A stretch of 64,000 nucleotides of DNA, taken from NCBI GenBank assembly GCA_934370925.1, contig CAKRNG010000008.1, positions 1 to 64,000 of the forward strand, written 5' to 3'. The stretch comes from an uncultured Lacticaseibacillus sp. Lineage in GTDB: Bacteria > Bacillota > Bacilli > Lactobacillales > Lactobacillaceae. Positions 34,890-44,175 of this stretch are shown here, piece after piece (position 1 is the stretch's first letter; each line of letters opens with the position of its first letter). A program made the position numbers and the translations under genes. The notes under the pieces were generated by a model. It was not told where the DNA came from, did no database searches, and saw nothing but the letters and a program-made list of their open reading frames with translations.

Positions 34890-35120
34890 GTCGCTGGGCG
34901 TGTTTGGGGCAGTTCGGCCTTCGCTGCGGGCTTTGCGGGTGCCGGAACGCTGTGGGGCCGGCTCCATCCGCTTCGCGTATTCCGCCTAAAAATTGAACCT
35001 CGAGCTCGCTACGCTCACCTTCGAGTTTCAATTTTTGCCCGCCTTGGCACAGCCAAGGCCTTCACAGCTGGGCACCCACGCCCTCCGCTACGGCCGAACT
35101 GCCCCAAACACTGGGCGCTA
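34890..35120. repeat. Family E palindrome, copy E2
   Basis: Starts right after the lysA stop. The arms TGTTTGGGGCAGTTCGGCC and GGCCGAACTGCCCCAAACA pair perfectly over 19 bp and differ from E1. The shared block GGGCTTTGCGGGTGCCGGAA is followed by the stems AAAAATTGAA with TTCAATTTTT and GCCTTGG with CCAAGGC. Confidence 0.83.
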
Positions 35121-35275
35121 CAGGTGTATCTGTAGCTGTCTAGTGTCTATGCGGTGAATGTCGTGTTTTAGAGTGGAATCGTTTGGAAAAAGCGATTCGG
35201 GTAAAACGAACGGTGTGCAGATTAACGTTGTCTCTGACCACTATGATGAATAACTAAAGTTGATAAAGTTTCTAT

Positions 35276-35281
35276 TATAAT
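35276..35281 (+). promoter_or_regulatory. Candidate -10 of the dap operon
   Basis: A consensus TATAAT 18 bp upstream of repeat B5 without a convincing -35. If used, B5 would form nearly the whole 5' untranslated leader of dapD. Confidence 0.3.
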
Positions 35282-35298
35282 AATGTTGATGAAATGTA

Positions 35299-35528
35299 GG
35301 TTTTTCTACGGTTGGGTTCCGCGGAGGTTTGGGTGTGCGGAAGTGGTGAAAGTTTCTTAGCGGTTTACCGCTTAGAAACGGGACGTCTTTGAGACTGGCT
35401 GACGGTTTTTGTCAGGCAGGCTCAAAGCGAGGTGGAATCTTTCTGGCTGGTTTTGCCAGAAAGATGGAGCCGTGCCCCACCACTGGAGACACGCCCAAAT
35501 CGGAGCGGAACCCAACCGTAGAAAAACC
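35299..35528 (-). repeat. Family B palindrome, copy B5
   Basis: Perfect 24-bp outer arms (35299-35322 and 35505-35528). It is in reverse orientation, with an intact TTTCTTAGCGGTTTACCGCT hairpin, a GAGACTGGCTGAC hairpin and ATCTTTCTGGC paired perfectly with GCCAGAAAGAT. It ends 33 bp before the dapD start codon. Confidence 0.87.
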
Positions 35529-35561
35529 GACCAAGACCAAGCCAATTTAAGGAGAAAAAAC

Positions 35562-36281
35562 ATGCCAAAACAGTTTGATGCCGAAAAGATTATTGATTAC
35601 ATTGCAACAGCACCCAAGAAAACGCCCGTCCACGTGACCTTCTCCGGTGACATGGATCAGCTCACTGCCGTTCCAGAAGGCGTTGAAGCTTTCCTTGACG
35701 TCAAGACTGGTCAGCTTTTTGGGGATAACAAAGCAATTGCACCATGGCTTGAAGCGAACGCCGCACACATCAGCGCGAAGCATGTTGATGTCTTTGCTCG
35801 TAACTCCGGTGTGCCAATGCTCGACATTACGCACGATAATGCACGTATCGAACCCGGTGCCATCATTCGTGAACACGTTGCAATTGGTGACAATGCCGTC
35901 ATTATGATGGGCGCCATCATTAACATCGGATCCGTTATTGGGGATGGCACGATGATTGATATGGGTGCCGTTCTGGGTGGCCGTGCAACCGTTGGGAACC
36001 ACTGCCACATTGGTGCGGGTACCGTGCTGGCTGGGGTTGTAGAACCTGCTTCCGCAACGCCTGTCATTGTTGAAGACGATGTCCTGATTGGTGCCAACGC
36101 GGTGGTGCTCGAAGGAATTCGCATCGGTAAGGGTGCCGTTGTTGCGGCCGGCGCCATTGTCACCAAGGACGTACCTGCCGGAACTGTTGTGGCGGGTGTG
36201 CCAGCAAAGGTCATCAAGAAGATTGACGCCAAGACAGAATCCAAGACGGGCCTCATCGATGCTTTGCGTAGCTTGGAATAA
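35562..36281 (+). CDS. dapD: Tetrahydrodipicolinate N-acetyltransferase
   Basis: A 239-aa acetyltransferase making N-acetyl-2-amino-6-oxopimelate (DapD/DapH, acetylase branch). An N-terminal domain of about 80 residues precedes a left-handed beta-helix with hexapeptide repeats ([20 protein letters not shown], then [13 protein letters not shown]) and the CoA-binding end [20 protein letters not shown]. The start follows AAGGAGAA by 6 bases. A longer frame would read through repeat B5. It is the first gene of the DAP cluster. Confidence 0.94.
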   Translation: MPKQFDAEKIIDYIATAPKKTPVHVTFSGDMDQLTAVPEGVEAFLDVKTGQLFGDNKAIAPWLEANAAHISAKHVDVFARNSGVPMLDITHDNARIEPGAIIREHVAIGDNAVIMMGAIINIGSVIGDGTMIDMGAVLGGRATVGNHCHIGAGTVLAGVVEPASATPVIVEDDVLIGANAVVLEGIRIGKGAVVAAGAIVTKDVPAGTVVAGVPAKVIKKIDAKTESKTGLIDALRSLE

Positions 36282-36460
36282 ACCCATTTAGCTGTGTTAT
36301 AAATCAAAAACACGTGGATGAAACATTTATTTTTTTGTCAAAAGGTGTTTTCTAACATGCGAAACGATGACTTGTGGAAATGCTAAATTCGATAGATACA
36401 TTGTGTGTTGAATTCGAACAGTCTGGTTTGACACAGCCGGCAGCTTAAGCGGAGGACAAT

Positions 36461-37618
36461 ATGACTGATTTAAGCGGAGATGAGTTAAAGAATATTCGGC
36501 GAACGCTGCACAAGATGCCAGAGCTCGCGTTGCATGAAGTGCGCACCAGTGCCTACCTGCGCGACTTGATTGCGCAGTGGCAGGTCCCCTTCATGACGGT
36601 TCGGTCCGTTCCTGAGGTGGCAACGGCCATCTTGGTGCGTTTAGCCGGCACGGAAGGGAAGCGGACAATCGGGTACCGAACCGATATCGATGCGTTGCCC
36701 GTGACGGAAGAAACGGGTTTGCCTTTTGCCTCCGAAATTCCGGGCCAGATGCACGCGTGCGGACATGATGTGCACATGACGGTTGCGCTCGGGGTGCTGC
36801 GGCACTTCACGCTGAATCAGCCACGTGACAACATGATTTTCTTCTTCCAACCAGCCGAAGAAAACGACTTCGGGGGGAAGCGTGTGTTTGACGCCGGCGT
36901 CTTTACGGGCGACTGGCGGCCGGATGAATTCTACGGGCTTCACGATAACCCCAGTTTGCCAGCCGGACAGATTGCGACGCGGATGGGCACCCTTTTTGCC
37001 GGGACCACTGAAATTCACCTGACGTTCACGGGCGTTAGTGGGCACGCAGCCTTTCCGCATCAGAGTAACGATGCGTTGGTGGCGGCCGCGGCCTTCATCA
37101 TGCAGGTGCAGACGGTGGTGTCGCGGAATGTTGATCCGGTTCGCGGTGGCGTGGTGACGATTGGTGACCTGCATGCAGGCACAATCGGCAACGTGATTGC
37201 GGGGACGGCGCATCTGGACGGGACGATTCGTGCCTTTCGCCAGGTGGACATCGAGATGATGCAGCAACGCGTGCGCACGATTGCGGATGGCGTCGGGTTG
37301 ACGTACGGGGTGCAGGTTGAACTGCAACTGATTCAGGGGGGATACATGCCCGTTGAGAATGCACCTGAGCAAACGGCGGATTTGATTCAGTTCATGCAAG
37401 CCGATGACCAGATTGATTTTGCGGATATCGCGCCCGCCATGACCGGGGAGGACTTCGGATTTTTGCTCCAGCAATTCCCCGGGACGATGGTGTGGCTCGG
37501 CGTCGGTGATCCAGACCACCCGTTGCATAGCAGCAAAATGAGCCCGGATGAAGCAGCACTGGTCCCCGGTGTGGACGGATTTGTCCGCTTCTTGGAACAC
37601 CGGATGGGGATGCGTTAA
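36461..37618 (+). CDS. N-acetyl-diaminopimelate deacetylase (M20 family)
   Basis: A 385-aa M20D amidohydrolase that removes the acetyl group from N-acetyl-LL-DAP. Metal-binding motifs are GYRTDIDALPV near 70, HACGHDVHM near 95 and the Glu pair in FFQPAEEN near 128. ITGEDFGF-like AMTGEDFGFLLQ is near 325, and a small dimerisation domain lies between. Related hippurate hydrolases look alike. Placement between dapD and dapA and the acetylase pathway make this assignment strong. A GCGGAGGA site precedes the ATG. Confidence 0.88.
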   Translation: MTDLSGDELKNIRRTLHKMPELALHEVRTSAYLRDLIAQWQVPFMTVRSVPEVATAILVRLAGTEGKRTIGYRTDIDALPVTEETGLPFASEIPGQMHACGHDVHMTVALGVLRHFTLNQPRDNMIFFFQPAEENDFGGKRVFDAGVFTGDWRPDEFYGLHDNPSLPAGQIATRMGTLFAGTTEIHLTFTGVSGHAAFPHQSNDALVAAAAFIMQVQTVVSRNVDPVRGGVVTIGDLHAGTIGNVIAGTAHLDGTIRAFRQVDIEMMQQRVRTIADGVGLTYGVQVELQLIQGGYMPVENAPEQTADLIQFMQADDQIDFADIAPAMTGEDFGFLLQQFPGTMVWLGVGDPDHPLHSSKMSPDEAALVPGVDGFVRFLEHRMGMR

Positions 37619-37701
37619 TCTCTGTGCGATAGGAACCATCTGTTGGTACGCGTGCTTTTAATGATGGAACTAGGTCATAAATGATGGAGGAATATGGCGA
37701 A

Positions 37702-38574
37702 ATGTTTAAGAATGTACCGGTGATTACGGCACTTGTGACGCCCTTTACGGATGCCGATGTGGTGGACTATCCTGCCCTCGACGCGTTAATTGAACGGATG
37801 TTGGGTGAAGGCGTCAACGGTTTCCTCATTGCGGGGACGACGGGCGAATCACCTAACCTGACGCACGCGGAAAAGATTGCGCTGTTCACGCACGTGGGTC
37901 GGTTGCTGAAGTGGAAGGATGCCGTTCAGGTGGCCAACGTCGGCAGTAACAGCACCGCTGCGTCCGTGGCGCTGGCAAAAGCAGCCAGTGCCATCGAAGG
38001 CGTGGATGCACTTCTAGCCGTGACGCCTTACTACAACAAACCAAGTCAGGCGGGGATTAAGGCACACTTCACGGCAATTGCGGATGCCAGTGCCGTGCCG
38101 GTCATTCTGTACAACATTCCCGGTCGCGTCGTCGTGACTATCGAAAACGACACGTTGGTGGCTCTCGCACAGCACCCCCAGATTGGTGGGGTCAAACAGT
38201 GCACGACGCTTGCCGACATCGATTACCTGGTGGCAAACACGCCAGATGATTTTGCCGTTTACACCGGTGAAGACGGGCAGATGCTCGACACTGTGCGGGC
38301 ACACGGCTCAGGGGTAATTTCTGTTGCCAGTCACGTGTACGCGCCCGAAATGCTGGCGTGCTTAACGGCTGAAGCGGCCGGTGACTTCGCGCGTGCGGAC
38401 GAACTGATGGCGATGTTGCAACCGAAGATGAACGCGCTGTTCATGTTCCCATCCCCAGAACCCGTGAAGATGGTGCTCAGCCGGCGCGGTGAAATTAAGG
38501 GCGGCATGCGCTTGCCAATGGTGCCACTGACCGATGCGGAAACTCAGCAGGTCTTGCAGGTACTGGATAACTAA
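37702..38574 (+). CDS. dapA: 4-hydroxy-tetrahydrodipicolinate synthase
   Basis: A 290-aa TIM-barrel aldolase condensing pyruvate with aspartate semialdehyde. GTTGESPNL near residue 43, VTPYYNKPSQ near 110, ILYNIPGRV near 138 (catalytic tyrosine) and GVKQCTT near 165 (Schiff-base lysine) are present. The start MFKNVPVITALVTPF is chosen because it matches the family and lies 11 bases after GGAGG. Two upstream ATG codons at 37681 overlap or precede that site. It is 83 bp after the deacetylase gene. Confidence 0.93.
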   Translation: MFKNVPVITALVTPFTDADVVDYPALDALIERMLGEGVNGFLIAGTTGESPNLTHAEKIALFTHVGRLLKWKDAVQVANVGSNSTAASVALAKAASAIEGVDALLAVTPYYNKPSQAGIKAHFTAIADASAVPVILYNIPGRVVVTIENDTLVALAQHPQIGGVKQCTTLADIDYLVANTPDDFAVYTGEDGQMLDTVRAHGSGVISVASHVYAPEMLACLTAEAAGDFARADELMAMLQPKMNALFMFPSPEPVKMVLSRRGEIKGGMRLPMVPLTDAETQQVLQVLDN

Positions 38575-38609
38575 CGACTTCTCAAGAATGAAAGTGTGGA
38601 GGTAAAACG

Positions 38610-39359
38610 ATGACGAAGGTATTACTCGCAGGTGCGTTTGGTAAGATGGGCCGGAACATTCAGGCCATGATTCAGGACACAGATGATCTTGAAGTGGTCG
38701 CTGCATTCAGTCCACTTGGTGCTGAACCAGCAGATTTCCCTGTTTTCACAAAGTATGAAGACATCGATGTGGATGCGGACGTCTGGATGGACATGACAAC
38801 GCCAGATGGTGCCCGCGCCAACGGGGAATTCGCGTTGACGCACGGATTCGACACAGTGATTGGGACGAGTGGCTTGTCCAAGGAAGACACCGCACGTTTA
38901 GGTGATTTGGCTCAGGCAAACGGGCAGCACTTGCTCGTGGTCCCAAACTTCTCCATCTCCGCTGTGCTGATGATGCAGTTTGCAGTGAAGGCCGCTAAGT
39001 TCTTCCCTGATGCAGAAGTGTTGGAATACCACCACGAAGACAAGCTCGATGCCCCATCCGGAACGGCACGTGCGACCGCACAGGCAATCTCAGCTGCACG
39101 GGTGAAGACACCACTTGCACCTGAATCCGACGCCCCCGCACGTGGTGAACGCATCGATGATGTGCAGGTGCACGCCGTTCGTTTGCCTGGGTTCAACGCC
39201 TCTGAAGAAGTGATTTTTGGTGCGCCGGGTGAAGCCCTGACGATTCGCCAGGATTCCTTCGACCGCTCTTCGTTTATGGCGGGAATTGCGCTCGCTATTC
39301 GCAGCGTGAACGGCCTGACAGATGCTTTGACGGTGGGCTTGGACTCACTGCTGGATTAG
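38610..39359 (+). CDS. dapB: 4-hydroxy-tetrahydrodipicolinate reductase
   Basis: A 249-aa NAD(P)H reductase giving tetrahydrodipicolinate. The nucleotide loop GAFGKMGRNIQ is at residues 8-18, IGTSGLSKED near 88, VVPNFSISAVLMM near 112 and the catalytic EYHHEDKLDAPSGTA near 140 with the His and Lys of the family. The last segment, HAVRLPGFNASEEVIFG, is also typical. It starts after a GTGGAGG site, 35 bp downstream of dapA. Confidence 0.95.
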   Translation: MTKVLLAGAFGKMGRNIQAMIQDTDDLEVVAAFSPLGAEPADFPVFTKYEDIDVDADVWMDMTTPDGARANGEFALTHGFDTVIGTSGLSKEDTARLGDLAQANGQHLLVVPNFSISAVLMMQFAVKAAKFFPDAEVLEYHHEDKLDAPSGTARATAQAISAARVKTPLAPESDAPARGERIDDVQVHAVRLPGFNASEEVIFGAPGEALTIRQDSFDRSSFMAGIALAIRSVNGLTDALTVGLDSLLD

Positions 39360-39454
39360 AACATTTGCGTCTCTTGGGCGCATTGATATCGCCTTAACCA
39401 CGCGCGCCCAGCGCACGTGGGTTACATATAGCCATACAAAGGAGCAACATTTTC

Positions 39455-40633
39455 ATGACGAAGATTAAGCCAGCTTTGGCGCACCTTGGCAACCAGGCGC
39501 TCGCAACCGTTGAACCTTCAGCGATTCGTGCGGTGGACCAGAATATTTCCAGTATTCCCGGCATCATTAAGTTAACGCTCGGTGAACCAGATTTTGCCGT
39601 GCCAGCACACATCAAGCAGGTGACCACGGCGGCCATCACGGACGATTGGTCCCACTATGCCCCATCAATGGGCTACATGGACTTGCGCGAAGAAGTGGCA
39701 GCGTACCTGAACGAACGCTTCGGTGCACATTATGACGCCGAGGAAGTGATTGTGACGGTGGGCGCCACGGAGTCGATTGCGGCAGCGTTACGGGCCCTTT
39801 TCAACCCTGGGGATACGCTCATTGTTCCAACACCCACCTTCCCGCTTTATGCCGCAATTGGGCGCATGAACGGAATGAACGTGGTGGAAGTGAACACGGC
39901 GCCCGACTTCATCATGACGCCCGAACGGTTGCAGACGGTTTTGGCAGAACACCCGGACGCCAAGGCGATGATTGTGAACTACCCAGGAAATCCAACGGGG
40001 GTGACTTACACGCCTGACCAGATTCGGGCCCTTGCAGCCGCGGTTGAACAGACGGATTTGTTGCTTCTATCTGACGAAATCTATGCGGAACTCACGTATG
40101 ACGAAGAACACGTGAGCTTGGCGCAATTGCTGCCAGAACAAACGTTGCTGATTAGTGGTTTTAGTAAATCCCACGCCATGACGGGTTACCGTGTTGGGTA
40201 TGTGGCTGGTCCTAAAGCGCTGACGGATCAGGTTGGGAAGATGCACCAGTACATGGTGACGACGGTGGCGAGCCCCATGCAGCGGGCGGCGGTCGAGGCA
40301 CTCAAGAATGGCCGGCACGATCCTGAAGAAATGCGTGAAACGTACCGAACACGGCGGGATTTGGTCTTAGCGGGATTGAAGGCGGCAGGATTTGACGCGC
40401 CCACACCAGGTGGTGCCTTCTACATTTTCGCGAAGATGCCCGCACAGTTCGGTGAAGATGACGTGCAGTTCGTCTACACGCTCGCCAAGGAAGCCAAGGT
40501 GGGACTTGTCCCTGGCTCCGTGTTTGGCCCTGGTGGTCGTGGCTACGTCCGGTTGTCATACGCCGCCAGCACCGAGAGCTTGGCGGAATGTGTCCGGCGC
40601 ATTCAAGCGTACGTGCAGCGTGAACTTGCATAA
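39455..40633 (+). CDS. N-acetyl-LL-diaminopimelate aminotransferase
   Basis: A 392-aa fold-I PLP aminotransferase (PatA/class I). FTLGEPDF-like KLTLGEPDFAVP is near 37, VTVGATESIAAA near 100, NYPGNPTGVTY near 170, and the PLP lysine is in ISGFSKSHAMTGYRVGY near 235. It supplies the amino group between the DapD product and the deacetylase substrate, completing the acetylase branch. Other aminotransferases have the same fold. Position within the dap cluster supports the call. A promoter for asd overlaps its last codons. Confidence 0.87.
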   Translation: MTKIKPALAHLGNQALATVEPSAIRAVDQNISSIPGIIKLTLGEPDFAVPAHIKQVTTAAITDDWSHYAPSMGYMDLREEVAAYLNERFGAHYDAEEVIVTVGATESIAAALRALFNPGDTLIVPTPTFPLYAAIGRMNGMNVVEVNTAPDFIMTPERLQTVLAEHPDAKAMIVNYPGNPTGVTYTPDQIRALAAAVEQTDLLLLSDEIYAELTYDEEHVSLAQLLPEQTLLISGFSKSHAMTGYRVGYVAGPKALTDQVGKMHQYMVTTVASPMQRAAVEALKNGRHDPEEMRETYRTRRDLVLAGLKAAGFDAPTPGGAFYIFAKMPAQFGEDDVQFVYTLAKEAKVGLVPGSVFGPGGRGYVRLSYAASTESLAECVRRIQAYVQRELA

Positions 40634-40653
40634 CCCCGCAAAGTGATTATAAT
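40626..40653 (+). promoter_or_regulatory. Internal promoter for asd
   Basis: TTGCAT (40626-40631) and TATAAT (40648-40653) with 16 bases between, overlapping the aminotransferase stop. It would give a leader of about 185 nt before asd. Confidence 0.55.
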
Positions 40654-40707
40654 TGGGGTTTCAAGGACATCGGTAAAGAGAATCGTGTGGCGTGAGCTGG
40701 GAAAAAG

Positions 40708-40800
40708 ATGTGGGTTAAGGCGAAACTGAACGCGGATGGATGCATCTCGGGGTTCGTTTTGGACTTTGACCAGAAACACTGGCTGACGGCACGCAACTAG
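40708..40800 (+). CDS. Possible 30-aa leader peptide before asd
   Basis: An ATG frame, [20 protein letters not shown] followed by [10 protein letters not shown], lies wholly in the asd leader and ends 46 bp before asd. Its ribosome site is poor (GAGCTGGG). It has no run of one amino acid that would mark a classic attenuator, so its role, if any, is unknown. Confidence 0.25.
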   Translation: MWVKAKLNADGCISGFVLDFDQKHWLTARN

Positions 40801-40846
40801 CATTAGGTACGGCCAAAGCACGTGCCTGAAGAATCGAGGAAAAGTA

Positions 40847-41929
40847 ATGACAGAAAAGCAGTACACAGTTGCGATTTTGGGGGCAACGGGTGCCGTGGGA
40901 ACACGGATGATTGAACAGTTGGAACAGTCAACGATTCCAGTCGGGGAGATTCACCTGCTGGCATCTGCCCGTTCTGCGGGTAAGACGTTGACCTTCAAGG
41001 GTGAACCCGTTGTGATTGAAGAAGCCAAGCCGGAATCATTCACGGGGGTCGACCTTGTGTTGGCATCTGCAGGCGGTGGTGTGTCTGGTCGGTTATTGCC
41101 AGAAGCCGTGAAGCGCGGGGCTGTCTGCGTGGATAACACTTCCTTCTTCCGCATGAACGACAACGTGCCACTGGTTGTGCCAGAAGTTAATGCAGACGCA
41201 CTTGCTGGCCACAACGGGATTATCGCCAACCCTAACTGCTCCACGATTCAGATGGTGGTGGCGCTTGAACCAATTCGTCAACAATTTGGCTTGAACCAGA
41301 TTATTGTCTCCACGTACCAAGCTGCTGGTGGTGCGGGTCAGTCCGCGATTGAAGAACTGTACCGTGAATCGCAGGAAAAGCTGGACGGCAAGGAAATGCA
41401 GGCCAACATTTTGCCAGTGAAGGGCGATAAGAAGCACTACCCACTGGCCTTCAACCTGTTGCCACAAATCGACGTGTTCGAAGAAGCAGACTACACGCAC
41501 GAAGAGTGGAAGATGATCCACGAAACCAAGAAGATTATGTACGGTGATAAGAACAGCAGCGACATCAAGGTTACGGCAACGTGTGTCCGCGTGCCCGTTC
41601 CGATTGGCCATGGGGAAACCGTGTACTTCACGACGGATGCCCAGCCAACACCAGATGCCATTCGCAGTTCACTCACGGGGGCACCAGGGGTCGTTGTTGA
41701 AGATGACCCAAGCCAGCAGCTTTACCCACAGCCAATCACCGCAGAGGGAAGCCGCGACACGTTCGTTGGCCGGATTCGGGCGGACGTCGAGAACCCAGGT
41801 GCTTACCACATGTGGGTTGTGTCCGATAACCTGCTGAAGGGCGCTGCTTGGAACACCGTGCAGATTGCAGAAGAACTCGTTGCGCGTGACTTGGTTCGGG
41901 TACCAGAAGGCGCGGCAGACTTGTTTTAA
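40847..41929 (+). CDS. asd: Aspartate-semialdehyde dehydrogenase
   Basis: A 360-aa NADP enzyme that reduces aspartyl phosphate to aspartate semialdehyde, the branch point for DapA and Hom. The nucleotide loop [12 protein letters not shown] is at 11-22, the catalytic cysteine in NPNCSTIQM near 128, and the [13 protein letters not shown] block with the catalytic His near 245. It matches the Gram-positive/archaeal-like Asd subgroup. A GAGGAAAAG site precedes the ATG. The stop is followed after 6 bp by repeat A6, which probably serves as terminator. Confidence 0.95.
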   Translation: MTEKQYTVAILGATGAVGTRMIEQLEQSTIPVGEIHLLASARSAGKTLTFKGEPVVIEEAKPESFTGVDLVLASAGGGVSGRLLPEAVKRGAVCVDNTSFFRMNDNVPLVVPEVNADALAGHNGIIANPNCSTIQMVVALEPIRQQFGLNQIIVSTYQAAGGAGQSAIEELYRESQEKLDGKEMQANILPVKGDKKHYPLAFNLLPQIDVFEEADYTHEEWKMIHETKKIMYGDKNSSDIKVTATCVRVPVPIGHGETVYFTTDAQPTPDAIRSSLTGAPGVVVEDDPSQQLYPQPITAEGSRDTFVGRIRADVENPGAYHMWVVSDNLLKGAAWNTVQIAEELVARDLVRVPEGAADLF

Positions 41930-41935
41930 GTAGCA

Positions 41936-42055
41936 AGGCTGCGCCAGAAGACGGTTTGGCCCCGGTATACAAGGTAGTCTCGGCGGAAATCCCGCACTTA
42001 GGATTTCTGTCGGGACTGCCTTGTATGTTAGGGGGCAGTCTTTTGGCGCGCGACT
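41936..42055 (-). repeat. Family A hairpin repeat, copy A6
   Basis: AGGCTGCGCCAGAAGACGG at the left and CAGTCTTTTGGCGCGCGACT at the right close a palindrome without the tail. The inner stem is GGTAGTCTCGGCGGAAATCC with its near complement. Confidence 0.84.
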
Positions 42056-42101
42056 AATCGCACGGTGGCACACCCGCAAAAAAATTGTTATTGTTTAACG
42101 G

Positions 42102-42132
42102 AACTCCTGGTGCGAACGCGCCAGGAGTTTTT
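42102..42132 (+). terminator. Intrinsic terminator after asd
   Basis: AACTCCTGG-TGCG pairs with CGCGCCAGGAGTT and is followed by TTTTA. It is a second stop after repeat A6. The spacer from 42133 to 42465 has no recognisable gene. Confidence 0.75.
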
Positions 42133-42465
42133 AAATGGTTGACGTCAGGGGGGAATTTCGGTTGGTCGGCTGTAAAAAGACCATCTTGTACCATACGATA
42201 TTGGTTATGATAAGCATATTTATTAAAGTGACAAATTTAACCATAGCATTCCGATTCACTTTATGTAACAATAAGTTTTGTAAGGAATCACCGTGTGCCG
42301 GTGGTTCATGGTTTAGGTTTGATCGTCGGTGCGGTTGGTGGTTGTCTGGGGAGGCAACCATCAACGGGTCCGTATCGGTGATGTAACATCATCATTTACC
42401 CGTTATTCAGACAAGCTTGCCAGTATTTTAGGAAGGCTCGGGGGAACAACTCGGTAGATAATACA

Positions 42466-42601
42466 AAAAAAGAGAGGCTGCGCCAGAAGACGGTTTGGCC
42501 CCTAACATACAAAGCAGGCCTGGTGGAAATCCCGAACTTAGGATTTCTACCAGGCCTGCTTTGTATGTTAGGGGGTAGTCTTCTGGCGCACCCCTCTTTT
42601 T
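42466..42601. repeat. Family A hairpin repeat, copy A7
   Basis: The most symmetric A copy. The outer flanks AAAAAGAGAGG and CCCCTCTTTTT pair, then GCGCCAGAAGAC, then CCCCTAACATACAAAGCAGG with its partner. Both halves carry the CCCCTAACATAC version, unlike other copies that have CCGGTATAC on one side. It is 31 bp after the nagB stop and would terminate it. Confidence 0.85.
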
Positions 42602-42632
42602 CATTCATTGTGTTTGTTGAAAAATTAAGGGA

Positions 42633-43340
42633 TTACTTGGTCAACTTGCTTGCGGCTGCTTCATCGATGAGCAGGATGGCGTCATCGTGGTTCTGAAGGA
42701 CGGAAGCAGGGCAGTCAGTGGAGACAGGACCTTCAACCGTTGCCTTGATTGCGTCGGCCTTGTCCTCGCCGAATGCAAGTAGGAGAATCTTCTTTGATTT
42801 CATGATGGAACCAATCCCCATGGAGTAGGCGTAGCGAGGAACATCTTCTTCGTGTTCAAAGAAGCGGGCGTTGGCGTCAATCGTGGACTGGGTCAGCGCA
42901 ACCTTCTGCGTGTTGCCGTCAAGTGGGGAACCTGGTTCGTTGAAGCCGATGTGTCCGTTACGGCCAATCCCGAGCAGCTGAATGTCGATTGGGTGTTCAG
43001 CGATAACCTGATCGTAGTGTGCAGGTTCGTTGTCTGCGTCCGTTGCGAGACCGTTTGGCACAAAGGATTCCTTGAATGGCTTCTTGTTGAACAAGTGGCT
43101 GTTCATGAAGTAACGGTAGCTCTGGTCGTTGTCGCCAGAAAGACCAACATATTCGTCCAGGTTAACGCTGGTCATGTCGGTGAAGTCAAGATCGCTAGCC
43201 GTCATCTTGTCGTACAGCGCAACGGGTGAGCTCCCGGTGGCAAGACCCAGCACCTTCGCGTTGTTTTTCATGCCTTCCTTGATGATTTCGAATGCTGCCT
43301 GGCTTGCTTCGTCTTTGTTCTTAAATACGCGTACTTGCAT
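42633..43340 (-). CDS. nagB: Glucosamine-6-phosphate deaminase
   Basis: A 235-aa cytosolic enzyme that converts glucosamine 6-phosphate to fructose 6-phosphate and ammonia. [15 protein letters not shown] is near residue 37, the catalytic VNLDEYVGL near 61, [20 protein letters not shown] near 121 with the Asp/His/Glu charge relay, and the length equals the short Gram-positive NagB form. The AAGAGGGG site is 9 bases before ATG. A strong promoter with NagR-like operators lies upstream. There is no nagA beside it. Confidence 0.95.
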   Translation of the reverse strand: MQVRVFKNKDEASQAAFEIIKEGMKNNAKVLGLATGSSPVALYDKMTASDLDFTDMTSVNLDEYVGLSGDNDQSYRYFMNSHLFNKKPFKESFVPNGLATDADNEPAHYDQVIAEHPIDIQLLGIGRNGHIGFNEPGSPLDGNTQKVALTQSTIDANARFFEHEEDVPRYAYSMGIGSIMKSKKILLLAFGEDKADAIKATVEGPVSTDCPASVLQNHDDAILLIDEAAASKLTK

Positions 43341-43378
43341 TTTTGAATACCCCTCTTTTTGGTTTGTTCCGCTTCTTC

Positions 43379-43420
43379 ATTGGTATAGTCCAATTATAAC
43401 ATGTGGACTAGACCTGTCAA
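43379..43420 (-). promoter_or_regulatory. nagB promoter with two GntR-type operators
   Basis: Minus strand TTGACA (43415-43420) and TATAAT (43393-43398), 16 bases apart. ATTGGTATAGTCCAAT (43379-43394) overlaps the -10, and a related TGGACTAGACC half-site (43404-43414) fills the spacer. These resemble the TGGTMTAGACCA sites of NagR/DasR-type GntR regulators that sense amino-sugar phosphates. Confidence 0.65.
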
Positions 43421-43434
43421 CAGGTGGAGGCAAA

Positions 43435-43897
43435 AAGACAAATAACATTTTACGTGATGAAATGTGGCAAAAAATGAAACTTAAGTATTATTGTCTTGAT
43501 TCGCTAAAACTGATTTGTTAATTCAGCGACAGGCGTCATTTATTTTTGGCCTTTATCGATTTTTGAGAAGGAATAAAAGACAAAAAAAGGTGGGGACAAA
43601 TCTCGAAAATGCATTATTTTAAGTTTGCATTTATCCAATCTATAACTTAAAACTAAGGACGTGTGTTTTTTGATATTTCAACAACTGTTTTTCGAAATGA
43701 ATAAGTTTTAAAAAACGCTATGACCTCCAAATGCCGTTGTGATGGGATTCATAGAGATGTGTCGTGACAGATTGACTGATGCAATTCACAAAATTTACGG
43801 ATTGGTTTATGGTGTGGATAAGCTGGATAACAAAGCTACGATTTTTTATTTCGCTAAAAAAAGAAAAAGTGGGTTGTTTTTTTAAAAAATTGAGTTA
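43435..43897. other. AT-rich spacer upstream of the candidate small RNA
   Basis: About 460 bp, clearly more AT-rich than the surroundings, between nagB and the sRNA candidate. I see no gene, repeat or terminator in it. It could be acquired DNA or decayed sequence. Confidence 0.4.
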
Positions 43898-43909
43898 CTA
43901 TAATATACG

Positions 43910-43994
43910 TAAGGGCGATAAGCCCAAAACAAACCTAAACTTACACTCCCCAAAAAAGTTCCCCCAAACTTTCCACCGGTAACGGTGGTTTTTT
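43910..43994 (+). ncRNA. Candidate small RNA with C-rich loops
   Basis: A TATAAT at 43898-43903 (with TTGTTT 19 bases upstream) is followed by a short RNA-like segment. It holds hairpin GGGC-GATAA-GCCC (43912-43924), an unpaired CTCCCC (43945-43950), hairpin AAAGTT-CCCCCA-AACTTT with a pyrimidine loop (43954-43971), and terminator CCACCG-GTAA-CGGTGG plus T7 (43972-43994). C-rich unpaired segments facing Shine-Dalgarno sequences are a hallmark of Firmicutes regulatory sRNAs such as RsaE/RoxS. It contains no credible reading frame. Confidence 0.6.
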
Positions 43995-44072
43995 TATGCC
44001 CCAAAACGCATTTTTAGGTTATGCTACCATAATTTGTTTTCGACAAATAAAAAACGGTCGCATCTATCTGAC

Positions 44073-44124
44073 AAAAAAGGCCCCCGTAAAAATCCTGAAA
44101 TGAAGGATTTCTACGGGGGCCTTT
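44073..44124. terminator. Bidirectional terminator of the helicase gene
   Basis: AAAGGCCCCCGTAAAAATCC pairs with GGATTTCTACGGGGGCCTTT (one bulge/mismatch). It ends the minus-strand helicase transcript. The tip resembles the family A loop. Confidence 0.85.
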
Positions 44125-44175
44125 GATTTTATTGTCATATTCAGTGGACGTTTGGTGCATTTTTCGCAAACTGTG

